From the NCBI GenBank assembly GCA_963712825.1, contig CAVQJP010000013.1, forward strand, positions 310,001 to 374,000: a stretch of 64,000 nucleotides of DNA, given 5' to 3'. Under the pieces are notes generated by a model. It had not been told where the DNA came from and did not search any database. It saw nothing but the letters and a program-made list of their open reading frames with translations. Shown here one piece after another: positions 42,970 to 52,432 of this stretch; the first letter of the stretch is position 1, and each line of letters begins with the position of its first letter. This DNA is from AP-15 sp963712825 (GTDB taxonomy: Bacteria > Pseudomonadota > Alphaproteobacteria > ATCC43930 > CGMCC-115725). Made by a program: the position numbers and the translations under genes.

Positions 42970-44664
42970 TCAGCGGCCGCCTCTTTTGGCGACGCCGACC
43001 GGCCGCCCGCTCGCCGCATCGACGACCGGGAGCGCGGCGTCGTTTCCGCCGTCGAGACGGGCGAGAATTGCCGCCCGGTCGGCCGTCGAGGGCACCGGCG
43101 TCACCGGTTTGGCGAGGTCGCCCGCGGTCGCGGTTTCGAGCAGCAACGGGCTCTCGGCGCGGCGCGACAACTGCTCGGGCGAGATGACACCCGCGAGCCG
43201 GCCGGCTTCGTCGACGACAAACACCGCCGGCGCGCTGTCGATGCCGCAGCGGATAATGTCGCCAAGCAGCTCGACCAGGGGTGCGGCGGCCGAAACGACG
43301 CGGTAGCGGTCCGAAACGAGGTCGTCGAACCCGGTTGTCCGGAGCGGGGTCCGCTCTCTCGCCAGCGCTTTTCCGCTGTGGATGCGGGCGGAGTAGATCG
43401 ACCGCGGCTCGACCAGACGCGCCACCAGCACCGCGCCGCCGACCGCCAGCATCAGCGGCACCATCAAGGTGTCGACCCGATGCATCAGCTCGGCGATCAG
43501 GACGAGCGCCGAGAGCGGCCCCGCGGTCGAGGCCGCCAACATCGCGCCGGCGGCAACGATCGCATAGCTGCCGACCGGGGCGCCCGGCCACAGGCTCGCC
43601 CACAGCGCGCCGAGGACGCCGCCGAGCAGAGCGCCAAACGACAAGGTCGGCATAAACAGCCCGCCGGGCGCCCCGCTGCCGAGACAGGCGGCGGTGGCCA
43701 CCGGCTTCAGGGCCGTCAGCACCAGCAGCAGCGGCAGCGCGACGTGCCCGAGAAACGCCTGCTGAACGACGTTCTTGCCGTTGCCGAGCAGCTGCGGCAA
43801 GACGATCGCGACCACGCCCAGGTTCAGAAAGACGGCGACCGGGGCGACCAGCCGCAGCCAGCCCGCGGGCTTGCGGGCGTCCGCCCAGGCGATCAGCCGG
43901 ATGTAGCCGGCAGCGGCGAGGCCCAGCACTGGCCCTGCCAGCACCGCCCAGACTGTGGCGGCGGTCGAAATGCCGTAGGACGGAACCGAAAACGTCGGCA
44001 CATCAGGCAGCAACAGCCAGGACACCCCGGTTCCGATCACCGACGCGGTGATCGCCGGCAAGACAAAGGGCAGCGCCAGCACCCCGAGCAACACTTCAAG
44101 CGCAAACAGCCCGCCGCCGAGCGGGACGTTGTAGACCGCGGCGATGCCGGCCCCGGCACCGCAGGCGGCGAGCAGCCGGCGCTCCGGCGGCGACAAGCCC
44201 ACCCAGCCGGCGAGCGCGCTCGCAACCGCGGCGCCGAACTGCTTGGGTGCCGCCTCGCGGCCGAGCGATGCGCCCAAGCCGACGACGACGATCGACAGCA
44301 CCGAGCGGACAGTCGTCGACAACGGCGGCACGCGGCCCGAGCGAAACCAGATCGCCTCGGCCAATTCGCCGCCATGGCCGCCGGGGCCGGATGCCGTCAG
44401 CCAGCGATAGACCCCGACGACGAGCCCGGCGGCGGCGAGCACCGCCACCCGGTGCACGGCGCTGGTCTGCTGCACCGCCCCGAGAAACGTGCCCGACCGG
44501 TAGGCCCAGGCGAGATGCTGTGTTGCGTGCAGCAGCAGCAGCAGCACCCCGCCGCCCAAGCCGCCGCCGATCCCGACCAGCGGCAGCAGCAGCCAAAAGC
44601 GTAACGACAGCGCCGCTGCACCGCCGGCGGCGAACAAATTGGGTTGCGGCGAGGATGACGGCAT
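42970..44664 (-). CDS. ClC-type chloride channel/antiporter with CBS pair
   Basis: A 564-residue membrane protein with about ten to twelve hydrophobic helices and a C-terminal CBS domain pair (residues about 450-560). The gating-glutamate motif reads GASLGREAAPKQFGA; it keeps the Glu but has Ala-Ala-Pro where the usual GREGP has Gly-Pro. The third selectivity motif is GSGAPGGLFMPTLSFG. Likely a Cl-/H+ antiporter or channel; coupling cannot be told. Divergent from argS; the two share about 200 bases of upstream region. Confidence 0.9.
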   Translation of the reverse strand: MPSSSPQPNLFAAGGAAALSLRFWLLLPLVGIGGGLGGGVLLLLLHATQHLAWAYRSGTFLGAVQQTSAVHRVAVLAAAGLVVGVYRWLTASGPGGHGGELAEAIWFRSGRVPPLSTTVRSVLSIVVVGLGASLGREAAPKQFGAAVASALAGWVGLSPPERRLLAACGAGAGIAAVYNVPLGGGLFALEVLLGVLALPFVLPAITASVIGTGVSWLLLPDVPTFSVPSYGISTAATVWAVLAGPVLGLAAAGYIRLIAWADARKPAGWLRLVAPVAVFLNLGVVAIVLPQLLGNGKNVVQQAFLGHVALPLLLVLTALKPVATAACLGSGAPGGLFMPTLSFGALLGGVLGALWASLWPGAPVGSYAIVAAGAMLAASTAGPLSALVLIAELMHRVDTLMVPLMLAVGGAVLVARLVEPRSIYSARIHSGKALARERTPLRTTGFDDLVSDRYRVVSAAAPLVELLGDIIRCGIDSAPAVFVVDEAGRLAGVISPEQLSRRAESPLLLETATAGDLAKPVTPVPSTADRAAILARLDGGNDAALPVVDAASGRPVGVAKRGGR

Positions 44665-44870
44665 CTGGCTTGATCACATACGCGCTCGCCGCCACGCGCG
44701 TTCCGCCGCGACGGCGGCCGAGCACTGGCCGCTTTCGAAGTCTTGCCCGGCGGATTTGGAGGCAGGCTCCGCCGAAACTGGGACTATATATCGAGGGGCG
44801 GAGTCCGGCCGTGTCGGCGCCCGGCTCAGAAGCGCCGTCCAAATCCGAGCGGGTGTGCAAGACAATCGAA

Positions 44871-46649
44871 ATGACCAACATTTTCCGCGATGTGCGCGCA
44901 CTGGTGCTGGCCGCGATCGGCGACATGGTCGTGCAGGGGGAGCTGCCTGATGGCCTCGATCTGGCGCGGGTTGCCGTCGAGCCGCCACGCGACCCAGCGC
45001 ATGGCGACCTCGCCACCAATGCGGCAATGGTGCTGGCGGGTGCGGTCAAGCAAAACCCGATGGCGCTGGCCGAGCGCATCGCGCCGGCAATGGCCGCGCG
45101 CAATCTGGTGAGCGGCGACTACCGCGGCGGTGGTCTTGCCGTCGCCGCCGCGCGACCGGGCTTTTTGAACATCCGGCTCGCGCCCGAGGTCTGGCATGCG
45201 CAGCTGCGCGCCGTGTTGGCCGCCGGCGCGAGCTTTGGCGATTCCACGATCGGGGCCGGCGAGCGCGTCAATATCGAGTATGTCTCGGCCAACCCCACCG
45301 GGCCGATGCATGTCGGCCATGGCCGCGGCGCCGTCGTCGGCGACGCGCTCGCCGCACTGCTCGCCAAGGCCGGCTTCGCGGTCGCGCGCGAATATTACAT
45401 CAATGACGCCGGGGCCCAGGTCGACATCCTCGCCCGCTCGCTCTATCTGCGCTATCGCGAGGCGCTGGGCGAGGACATCGGCGCGATCCCCGACGGCCTC
45501 TATCCCGGCGACTACCTGGTCGAGACCGGGCGGCTCTTGGCCGCGCGCCACGGCGCGAAATGGCTCGGGCGGCCGGAAAGCGAGTGGCTCGGACCGGTTC
45601 GCGATTTCGCGGTAGCCGAGATGATGGCGCTGATCCGCGCGGATCTGGCGTTGCTCGGCGTGCGCCACGACCGGTTCGCGTCGGAGCGCCGGCTGGTCGA
45701 GGCCAGGGCGATCGACGAGTGTCTCGCCGCCCTCGACGAGCGCGGGCTGATCTATACCGGCGTGTTGGAGCCGCCCAAAGGCAAGACTCCCGACGACTGG
45801 GAGCCGCGGGCGCAGACCCTGTTTCGCGCCACCCAATTCGGCGACGACGTTGACCGGCCGCTCAAAAAATCGGACGGCTCGTGGACCTATTTCGCCGCCG
45901 ACATCGCCTATCATCGCGACAAGTTCCGCCGCGGCTTTGCCAATTTGATCGATGTCTGGGGTGCCGACCACGGCGGCTATGTCAAGCGCATGCAGGCCGC
46001 GGTCCGCGCGGTGACCGACGGTGCCGCGACGCTCGACGTCAAAATCTGCCAGTTGGTCAACCTTTTGGACCTGGGCGCGCCGGTGCGCATGTCGAAGCGG
46101 GCCGGCACGTTCGTCACCCTGAGCGAGGTCGTCGACGAGGTCGGCAAGGACGTCTTCCGCTTTATGATGCTGACGCGGCGCAACGACCAGGCGCTCGATT
46201 TCGACTTTGCCAAGGTCACCGAGCAGTCGAAGGACAACCCGGTCTTTTACGTGCAGTACGCGCATGCCCGCGCCGCCTCGGTCATGCGCCACGCGATTGA
46301 GGCGTTTGCCGGCGACGACCTCGCCGACGCGGCGCTTGCCGAAGCGGCGCTCGACCGGCTGGCCGACCCGGCGGAATTGGCGCTGATTCGCCAGCTGGCG
46401 CAGTGGCCGCGGCTGGTCGAAGGCGCCGCCGAGGCGCACGAGCCGCACCGTATCGCCTTCTATTTGCAGGAGGTCGCGGCTCAGTTCCACATGCTGTGGA
46501 ACAAGGGTCGTGACGAAGCCACCTTGCGGTTTATTCTTGCCTCCGACCCGGCGCTGACCCGCGCACGGCTCGCCCTCGTACGCGGCGTCGCAATCGTCAT
46601 CGCCTCCGGTCTTGCCGTCATCGGCGTCGAGCCGGTCGAGGAGATGTGA
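44871..46649 (+). CDS. argS: Arginyl-tRNA synthetase
   Basis: Class I aminoacyl-tRNA synthetase, 592 residues. N-terminal Add1 domain; HIGH-like motif ANPTGPMHVGHGRG; KMSK-like region VRMSKRAGTFVTLSE; C-terminal DALR anticodon-binding domain from about YVQYAHARAASVMRHA. Start ATG 44871 (MTNIFRDVRALVLAA); longer frames upstream lack similarity. First of a tight run argS - SPOR protein - nagZ - site-2 protease - scpA - scpB that is conserved in alphaproteobacteria, except that the protease is an addition. Confidence 0.97.
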   Translation: MTNIFRDVRALVLAAIGDMVVQGELPDGLDLARVAVEPPRDPAHGDLATNAAMVLAGAVKQNPMALAERIAPAMAARNLVSGDYRGGGLAVAAARPGFLNIRLAPEVWHAQLRAVLAAGASFGDSTIGAGERVNIEYVSANPTGPMHVGHGRGAVVGDALAALLAKAGFAVAREYYINDAGAQVDILARSLYLRYREALGEDIGAIPDGLYPGDYLVETGRLLAARHGAKWLGRPESEWLGPVRDFAVAEMMALIRADLALLGVRHDRFASERRLVEARAIDECLAALDERGLIYTGVLEPPKGKTPDDWEPRAQTLFRATQFGDDVDRPLKKSDGSWTYFAADIAYHRDKFRRGFANLIDVWGADHGGYVKRMQAAVRAVTDGAATLDVKICQLVNLLDLGAPVRMSKRAGTFVTLSEVVDEVGKDVFRFMMLTRRNDQALDFDFAKVTEQSKDNPVFYVQYAHARAASVMRHAIEAFAGDDLADAALAEAALDRLADPAELALIRQLAQWPRLVEGAAEAHEPHRIAFYLQEVAAQFHMLWNKGRDEATLRFILASDPALTRARLALVRGVAIVIASGLAVIGVEPVEEM

Positions 46650-46651
46650 CC

Positions 46652-47548
46652 ATGGCCTACAATCTCGGGCAGGTCGACCCCGAGGAAGGGACCGAGCTCT
46701 ACGCCGATCGGCGCGACGAGGATACCCAGCCCCGGCCGCGACGCTTGCTGCGTATTGCCGTGGCTTTGGCCGTCATGGGCGTTTTCGCCGGCGGCTTGTG
46801 GTTTGCCTACAAGGCGGGCATGCACCATTCGGGTGGTGCTGCCGACGGCGCCGACATCCCGCTGATCCGCGCCGACACCCGGCCGATAAAGGTCAAGCCG
46901 GACAACCCGGGCGGCATGCAGATTCCCGACCGCGACATGCTGATCTACGGCCAGCAGCGCCCGCAGATCGAGCATTTGCTGCCGCCCCCGGAAGAGCCGA
47001 TGGCCCGGCCGGCGCCTCCGCCCCCACCGGCTCCGGCGCCCGCGCCACCCCAAACGCAAGCCGCGACCGCGGTCGCGACGACGCCTCCGGCACCGCCGGC
47101 AACTCCCGCCGCACCTGTCGTGGCAGCAGCACCGCCACCCGTCGCGGCTGCGTCGCCGCCGATCCGGTCAGCACCGATCCAGGCCGCGCCGGTTCGGCCG
47201 GCGCTGAGCCCGGCCGCCGCCGCAGCGGCGCGGGAATTAGGTATTGCGCCAGCGGAGATTTCGCCCAGATCGTCCGCGCTGCGGACGGCATCGGCGAGGT
47301 CGGGCGGGGTGCGGCTCCAGCTCGGTGCCGTGCGCAGCGAGAGCGAGGCCCGCGGGACGTGGGATCGGCTCAAGCACAACAATGCCGATCTGCTCGGCAA
47401 GCTGTCGAGCGCACCGATCCGCGCCGATCTCGGCGACAAGGGCGTCTATTACCGCATCCAGACCGCGCCGGTGGCGGACCCGTCAATCGCAGACCGGATT
47501 TGCGGCGAATTGCGCCAGCGGCACCTCGCCTGCGTCATCATCCGCTGA
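46652..47548 (+). CDS. SPOR-domain protein
   Basis: A 298-residue envelope protein. A cytosolic N-terminus (about 1-35) is followed by one membrane helix (LLRIAVALAVMGVFAGGLWF), a long Pro/Ala-rich periplasmic linker (about 105-215) and a C-terminal SPOR domain (about 225-298) that binds denuded peptidoglycan at the septum (GVRLQLGAVRSESEARGTW, VYYRIQTAPVAD). GAGGAG lies eight bases before ATG 46652; a GTG at 46646 overlapping the argS stop is also possible. Probably a cell-division protein. Confidence 0.87.
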   Translation: MAYNLGQVDPEEGTELYADRRDEDTQPRPRRLLRIAVALAVMGVFAGGLWFAYKAGMHHSGGAADGADIPLIRADTRPIKVKPDNPGGMQIPDRDMLIYGQQRPQIEHLLPPPEEPMARPAPPPPPAPAPAPPQTQAATAVATTPPAPPATPAAPVVAAAPPPVAAASPPIRSAPIQAAPVRPALSPAAAAAARELGIAPAEISPRSSALRTASARSGGVRLQLGAVRSESEARGTWDRLKHNNADLLGKLSSAPIRADLGDKGVYYRIQTAPVADPSIADRICGELRQRHLACVIIR

Positions 47549-47692
47549 GCCCGGCTCTGCCGCGCGCCGCGGGACCGTTCTCGTTCTGAGAGCGGTCATT
47601 GCCGCGCGTGCGGCGGCAAGCCATCTTCCAGTTGCCCGTGGCGATATCGGGTCCTCGGAGCGGGGATCGGCAGGGTTGAGGAGAGCATCATC

Positions 47693-48751
47693 GTGCCGCT
47701 AGACGCCCGATCTAATGGCGGGACCGGTGGCGGGGCCGCCGGTGGGCCGCGCGCGGTCGTCCTGGGCTGCGCCGGCGAGGAATTGGGGGCTGGCGAGCGC
47801 CGCTTTTTCGCGGCGGCCGATCCGGCGGGCTTTATCCTGTTCCGGCGCAATTGTTCAGCACCCGGGCAAGTGCGCCGGCTGGTCGAGGCGTTGCGCGACA
47901 GCGTCGATCGCGCCGACGCGCCGGTTTTGATCGACCAGGAAGGTGGCCGGGTTGCCCGGCTGCGCCCACCGCAATGGCGCGCCTACCCGGCGGCGGCGCA
48001 GATCGCGGCATTGCCCGACCCGCTCGCCGAGGAGGCGGCGCGCCTTGGCGCCCGGCTGATCGCCGATGACCTGGCTCGGCTCGGCATTACCGTCGACTGC
48101 CTGCCGGTGCTCGACCTGCCGGTCGCCGGCGCCGACCGGGTGATTGGCGACCGCGCCTATGGCGGTGACGCCGGACGCGTCGCCCGCCTCGCCGGGGCGG
48201 TGTGCGACGGCCTGCTCGAAGGCGGCGTGCTGCCGGTCCTCAAGCACATCCCCGGCCACGGGCGCGCCCGTGTCGACAGCCACTATGCCTGCCCGGTGGT
48301 CGAGACCGGTCACGACGAACTCTCGCGCCTCGACTTCGCGCCGTTCCGCTCATTGGCGGCGATGCCGTGGGCGATGACCGCGCACATCGTCTATCGCGCC
48401 CTCGACCCCGGGGCACCGGCGACCTTGTCCGCGGCCGTGATCGGCGAGGTCGTCCGCGGCGAGATCGGCTTTGACGGCGTGCTGATCTCGGACGATTTGT
48501 CGATGCGCGCGCTCGGGGGCGGGCTCGGCGACCGCGTGCGGCGGGCGCTTGCCGCCGGTTGCGACCTGGTGCTGCATTGCAACAGCGACCGCGGTGAGAT
48601 GGAAGAGATCGCCGCCGCGGCGGCGCCGCTGACGGCTGCGGCCAAAGCGCGGCTCGCCCGCGGCGAGGCGTTGCGCTCGGCACCGGGCGGGTTCGACCGG
48701 GCCGAGGTTGAACGCCGCTTTGACGCGCTGATGGCCGGGGTGCCGGCATGA
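47693..48751 (+). CDS. nagZ: Beta-N-acetylhexosaminidase
   Basis: Glycoside hydrolase family 3 enzyme recycling peptidoglycan by removing GlcNAc from muropeptides in the cytosol. The catalytic Asp-His pair region is KHIPGHGRARVDSHYACP; IDQEGGRVARLRPP and DGVLISDDLSMRAL are also typical. Length 352 residues. GTG start at 47693, preceded by GAGGAGAG. A four-base overlap with the downstream site-2 protease gene indicates coupling. Confidence 0.94.
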   Translation: MPLDARSNGGTGGGAAGGPRAVVLGCAGEELGAGERRFFAAADPAGFILFRRNCSAPGQVRRLVEALRDSVDRADAPVLIDQEGGRVARLRPPQWRAYPAAAQIAALPDPLAEEAARLGARLIADDLARLGITVDCLPVLDLPVAGADRVIGDRAYGGDAGRVARLAGAVCDGLLEGGVLPVLKHIPGHGRARVDSHYACPVVETGHDELSRLDFAPFRSLAAMPWAMTAHIVYRALDPGAPATLSAAVIGEVVRGEIGFDGVLISDDLSMRALGGGLGDRVRRALAAGCDLVLHCNSDRGEMEEIAAAAAPLTAAAKARLARGEALRSAPGGFDRAEVERRFDALMAGVPA

Positions 48752-49449
48752 ACACCGCGTCGTGGGCGGCGACGATCTACCAGGCCAGCACCTGGGTGTT
48801 GCCGGTCGTGATCGCGGTGACCTTTCACGAGGCGGCGCATGGCTTTGTCGCGCTGCGCTTTGGCGACGACACCGCGCTGCGGGCGCGCCGCCTCACCTTG
48901 AACCCGTTCAACCACATCGACCCGTTCGGCACCGTGATCCTGCCGGCATTGCTGCTGCTGGGTTCGGGCGGTCGCTTTCTGTTCGGCTATGCGAAGCCGG
49001 TGCCGGTCAACTTCAACCGGCTGGGGGACCCGCGGCGCGACATGGTGTGGGTGGCGTTGGCCGGCCCCGGAACCAACGTGCTGCTGGCGGTCGCCTCGTC
49101 GCTCTTGTTTTACGGGGTCGTCCTGCTGCCGCCGAGCCCGGCCGAGTGGATCGCTGCGAACCTAATTCATTCGTTGGAAATCAACGCTGCGTTGTGCGTC
49201 TTCAACATGCTGCCGTTGCCGCCGCTCGACGGCGGCCGGGTTGCGGTCGGCCTCTTGCCGCGGCCCCTCGCCTATCCGCTCGCCCGGCTCGAACCCTACG
49301 GCATGCCGATCCTGCTGCTGCTGCTGTTCGTGCTGCCCTGGGTCGGCCGGCAGATCGGCGTCGACCTCAACATCCTCGCCTATGTGATCGGGGTGCCGAT
49401 GCAGGCGCTGATCGAATTCGTGCTGCGGATCACCGGGCAAGCCGGATGA
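48748..49449 (+). CDS. Site-2 protease family membrane metalloprotease
   Basis: Intramembrane M50-type protease, 233 residues with about six membrane helices. The zinc motif is HEAAH (His27, Glu28, His31), and the second metal site is NMLPLPPLDGGR (residues about 152-163). The ATG overlaps nagZ by four bases, and its stop overlaps scpA by four bases. Members of this short subfamily usually stand near scpA in alphaproteobacteria; substrate unknown. Confidence 0.93.
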   Translation: MNTASWAATIYQASTWVLPVVIAVTFHEAAHGFVALRFGDDTALRARRLTLNPFNHIDPFGTVILPALLLLGSGGRFLFGYAKPVPVNFNRLGDPRRDMVWVALAGPGTNVLLAVASSLLFYGVVLLPPSPAEWIAANLIHSLEINAALCVFNMLPLPPLDGGRVAVGLLPRPLAYPLARLEPYGMPILLLLLFVLPWVGRQIGVDLNILAYVIGVPMQALIEFVLRITGQAG

Positions 49450-50321
49450 CCGAAGAGTCCGGTGGAGGCCGTTCGCCCGCCTATCCGTCTCCAGTTCCGC
49501 AAGTCCTTCCCCCGACCCGCATGCGGGGCGGGGGAGGGGGTGAGGGGCTGCCCCCAGCAATAACCGAGCAGCTGGTGCTCGACCTTGACGGCTATGAAGG
49601 GCCGATCGACCTCCTGCTGTCTTTGGCGCGCGAGCAGAAGGTCGATTTGTCGAAAATTTCGATCCTGGCGCTTGCCGACCAGTATCTAGGGTTCATCTCG
49701 GCGCAGCGGCAGGTCAAGATCGAGATCGCCGCCGACTATCTGGTCATGGCGGCGTGGCTTGCTTATTTGAAGTCCCGCCTGCTGCTGCCGCAGCCGCGCG
49801 AAGACGACGAGCCCGAAGCCGAGGAAATCGCCGCGGCGCTCGGGCATCGGCTGAAGCTGCTCGAGGCGATGCAGACCGCCGGCCGCCGGCTGATGGCGCG
49901 CCCAAGGCTCGGCGAGGACTTCTTCCTGCGCGGCATGCCCGAGGGCCTGGCGACGGTCCCGGTGCCGGTGTGGCGGCTCGAGCTTTACGACCTGCTGCGC
50001 GCCTATGGCGACGGCCGCCGCCGCACGACAACCGCGGTGCTGGCGATCGAGCCATCCGCGTTCTACTCGATGGATGACGCGCTGCAGCGGTTTGCCGGCT
50101 TTCTCGGTCATGTCCCGGACTGGCGAGCCTTGGTGCGCTTTCTGCCGGAGGGGCAGCGCGGCGACCGGATGCGGCGTTCGGCGCTTGCTTCGACCTTTGC
50201 CGCCGCGCTTGAGCTCGCCCGCGACGGCCGTATCGAGTTGCGTCAGGACCGCGCCTTTGGCCCGATCTGGCTGCGCAGCCGGTCGGCATTGCGCCGGGTT
50301 CGCGAGGCGGCCGTCGGGTGA
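49446..50321 (+). CDS. scpA: Segregation and condensation protein A, with repeat-derived N-terminal insert
   Basis: Kleisin subunit of the SMC-ScpAB condensin. Conserved N-terminal segment LVLDLDGYEGPIDLLLSLAR and DYLVMAAWLAYLKSRLLLP; C-terminal winged helix with FYSMDDALQRF and LASTFAAALELARDGRI. Length 291 residues. Residues about 8-38 read as translated repeat (PSPVPQVLPPTRMRGGGGG), unusual for ScpA. ATG overlaps the protease stop (ATGA), and the stop overlaps scpB (GTGA). Confidence 0.92.
   Translation: MTEESGGGRSPAYPSPVPQVLPPTRMRGGGGGEGLPPAITEQLVLDLDGYEGPIDLLLSLAREQKVDLSKISILALADQYLGFISAQRQVKIEIAADYLVMAAWLAYLKSRLLLPQPREDDEPEAEEIAAALGHRLKLLEAMQTAGRRLMARPRLGEDFFLRGMPEGLATVPVPVWRLELYDLLRAYGDGRRRTTTAVLAIEPSAFYSMDDALQRFAGFLGHVPDWRALVRFLPEGQRGDRMRRSALASTFAAALELARDGRIELRQDRAFGPIWLRSRSALRRVREAAVG
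49500..49548. repeat. CCCTCTCC-type repeat inside scpA
   Basis: CTTCCCCCGACCCGC and GCGGGGCGGGGGAGGGGGTG flank an ATG turn, a GC hairpin similar to the intergenic elements. It is read in frame as part of the ScpA N-terminus. Confidence 0.7.
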
Positions 50322-50893
50322 GCGGCCACGCGCAGCATCTGCGGCTCGCCGAGGCGCTGTTGTTTGCAGCGGGCGAGCCGTTGTCGGAGCAGGCGCTGGG
50401 GCAACGCCTTGGCGACGCCGCCGACGTCGCCGGAGTGCTGCGCGACCTCGCCGCGAGCTATGACGGGCGCGGCGTCAACCTGGTGCGGCTGGCTGGCGGC
50501 TGGACGTTTCGCACCGCGCCCGATCTCGCCCCGCATTTGCGGATCGAGCGCCCGGTCGCCCGCAAATTGTCGCGCGCCGCGGTCGAAACTTTGGCGGTGA
50601 TCGCCTATCACCAGCCTGTCACCCGCGCCGAGATCGAGGAGATCCGCGGGGTCAGCCTCGGCAAAGGCACGCTCGACACCCTGATGGAGGCAGGCTGGGT
50701 GCGCCCCAAAGGCCGGCGCATGACCCCCGGCCGGCCGCTGCTGTGGGTGACGACCAAGGGCTTTTTGGTGCATTTCGGCCTCGACGTGCTGGGCGACCTG
50801 CCTGCGGCGGAGGAATTGCGCGCCGCCGGTCTGCTCGACCTGTCGCCGCCCGTCCTCGGCGAGGAGGCGCCGCTCGCGGGCGGTCCTGGCTGA
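50318..50893 (+). CDS. scpB: Segregation and condensation protein B
   Basis: Kleisin-interacting winged-helix protein of the SMC-ScpAB complex, 191 residues. It contains LRLAEALLFAAGEPLSE, ETLAVIAYHQPVTRAEIEEIRG and GRPLLWVTTKGFLVHFGL. GTG start overlapping the scpA stop by four bases. The tatABC genes that often follow scpB in alphaproteobacteria are absent; a convergent cupin gene follows. Confidence 0.94.
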   Translation: MSGHAQHLRLAEALLFAAGEPLSEQALGQRLGDAADVAGVLRDLAASYDGRGVNLVRLAGGWTFRTAPDLAPHLRIERPVARKLSRAAVETLAVIAYHQPVTRAEIEEIRGVSLGKGTLDTLMEAGWVRPKGRRMTPGRPLLWVTTKGFLVHFGLDVLGDLPAAEELRAAGLLDLSPPVLGEEAPLAGGPG

Positions 50894-50957
50894 CCGCGAT
50901 CACCGCATCCGCTGCGAAAGCCCGACGGATCAAACGCGGCCGGAGGCTCGGCCCCAG

Positions 50958-51335
50958 CTACCCGGCGTAGTAGTGGATCTCGTAGAGGAGGCAGCCGCCC
51001 TGCGACTTGAACGGGCCGTGCACCGCGCCGGGCGGGCGGCAGGCATAGGTTCCGGCCGGAAAATTCTCGCCGCCCGCGCCCTGCGCGTCGTTGCCGACGG
51101 TCAGGTCGCCCGCGACCAAGTAGACCTCCTCCCAGTGGTCGTGGACAAACGGTGCGGTGGTAAAGACGCCGGGTGCAAAGCGCAGCAGACGCGTGCGGCT
51201 GCCGCGGCGCTGCACCTCGTCGAGCGAGCCCGCCAGGATCTTCTGCTCGATGCCGGCCGGATAGCCGGGTGGCGTCTCCCAGCCTGATTGCATGTCGACC
51301 CGGTGAAATTCGAGATGGGGCTTGCTGAACGGCAT
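50958..51335 (-). CDS. Cupin-domain protein
   Basis: A 125-residue single-domain cupin (ChrR-like anti-sigma/dioxygenase-type fold). Metal-site pattern FVHDHWEEVYLVAGDLTVG supplies two His and a Glu, and the second motif CRPPGAVHGPFKSQGGCLLYEIHYYAG supplies a His. Start ATG 51335, GGAGG upstream. Function not assigned. Confidence 0.8.
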   Translation of the reverse strand: MPFSKPHLEFHRVDMQSGWETPPGYPAGIEQKILAGSLDEVQRRGSRTRLLRFAPGVFTTAPFVHDHWEEVYLVAGDLTVGNDAQGAGGENFPAGTYACRPPGAVHGPFKSQGGCLLYEIHYYAG

Positions 51336-51522
51336 CGGACGCGATCCTCCGCGAGCACAGGCGTCCCTAGCCTCTAAACCCGCGAGGCCGGCCCCGGCAA
51401 CCCTCCGCTCTCGCCGTCGGCAAGACTGGGCACCAGCCGCCGCCCCCGCCGGGCCTTTGCGATGGACAGCAAGCGCCCGAAAAAAATATTGTCGGCGCGA
51501 GGCGAGAAGAGGCGAGAGCACC

Positions 51523-52371
51523 ATGATCGAGCCGCCCGCAAGCTCCGACCCCGAGGACTGCACGCGCTTTTTGCGCGAGCTCGGCGCCTCGGACGGGCGG
51601 CTATTGCCGATCGCGGAGGCGGCGCTGGCGCTGGCGTCGTTCGAGCGTCAGCGCGTCGATTTCGCCCGCTACCGCGAGCATTTGGAGCTGATCGCCCGCG
51701 ACGTCGCCCGCCATCCCGGCGCCGGCGGCGGCCTTGCCGATCGCGCCCGCGCGCTCAACGAAATCATCCTCTTGAAAAACGGCTATTCTGGCGACGAGCT
51801 GACCTACGACGACCTGCAGAACGCGAATCTGATGCGTGTCGTCGACCGCCGCAAAGGGCTGCCGGTCGTGCTCGGCATCTTGTTTATCGACGCCGCCCGC
51901 GCCCAGGGCTGGGAAGCGGCGGGCCTCGCCTTTCCCGGACATTTTCTGATCCGGTTGTCGGAACAGGCGGAGCGGCTGATCGTCGACCCGTTCCACGCCG
52001 GCCAGATCTGCGGTGCTGCAGAATTGCGCGAGCTGTTGAAGGCGGTGGTCGGCGCCGACAGCGAGCTCGCGCCCGAATACTACGCGCCGGTCTCGGACCG
52101 CGACGTGCTGCTGCGCCTCCAGAACAACCTCAAATCGCGGCTGATCCAGCAGCAGCGCCACGAGCGCGCGGTCAAGGTGGTCGAGACGATGCTGATGCTG
52201 GCCCCCGATCTGTTCGATTTATGGCGCGAGGCCGGGATATTGCACCGCCACCTCGGCAACATCCGTGCCGCCGCCGCCGCCTTCGAGCAATACGTCGTGC
52301 GCGCCCCCGACGGCATGGCGCGGCATCAGGCCGCCGCGATCCTCCAGCAGCTGCGCGGCCAGCTGAACTGA
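51523..52371 (+). CDS. SirB1 family (transglutaminase-like/TPR) protein
   Basis: A 282-residue protein. The N-terminal half has the transglutaminase-like SirB1 region with YDDLQNANLMRVVDRRKGLP and FPGHFLIRLSEQAERLIVDPFHAGQ; the C-terminal half has TPR-like helices (RHERAVKVVETMLMLAPDLFDLWREAGI). Cys is not present at the usual catalytic position, as in several relatives. Role unknown. Start ATG 51523. Confidence 0.85.
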   Translation: MIEPPASSDPEDCTRFLRELGASDGRLLPIAEAALALASFERQRVDFARYREHLELIARDVARHPGAGGGLADRARALNEIILLKNGYSGDELTYDDLQNANLMRVVDRRKGLPVVLGILFIDAARAQGWEAAGLAFPGHFLIRLSEQAERLIVDPFHAGQICGAAELRELLKAVVGADSELAPEYYAPVSDRDVLLRLQNNLKSRLIQQQRHERAVKVVETMLMLAPDLFDLWREAGILHRHLGNIRAAAAAFEQYVVRAPDGMARHQAAAILQQLRGQLN

Positions 52372-52432
52372 ACCTGGGGCGGCGTCGCGCGACGCCAGCT
52401 ATAAACGCGGCGTCGTATTCGGGAGGGCAGCC

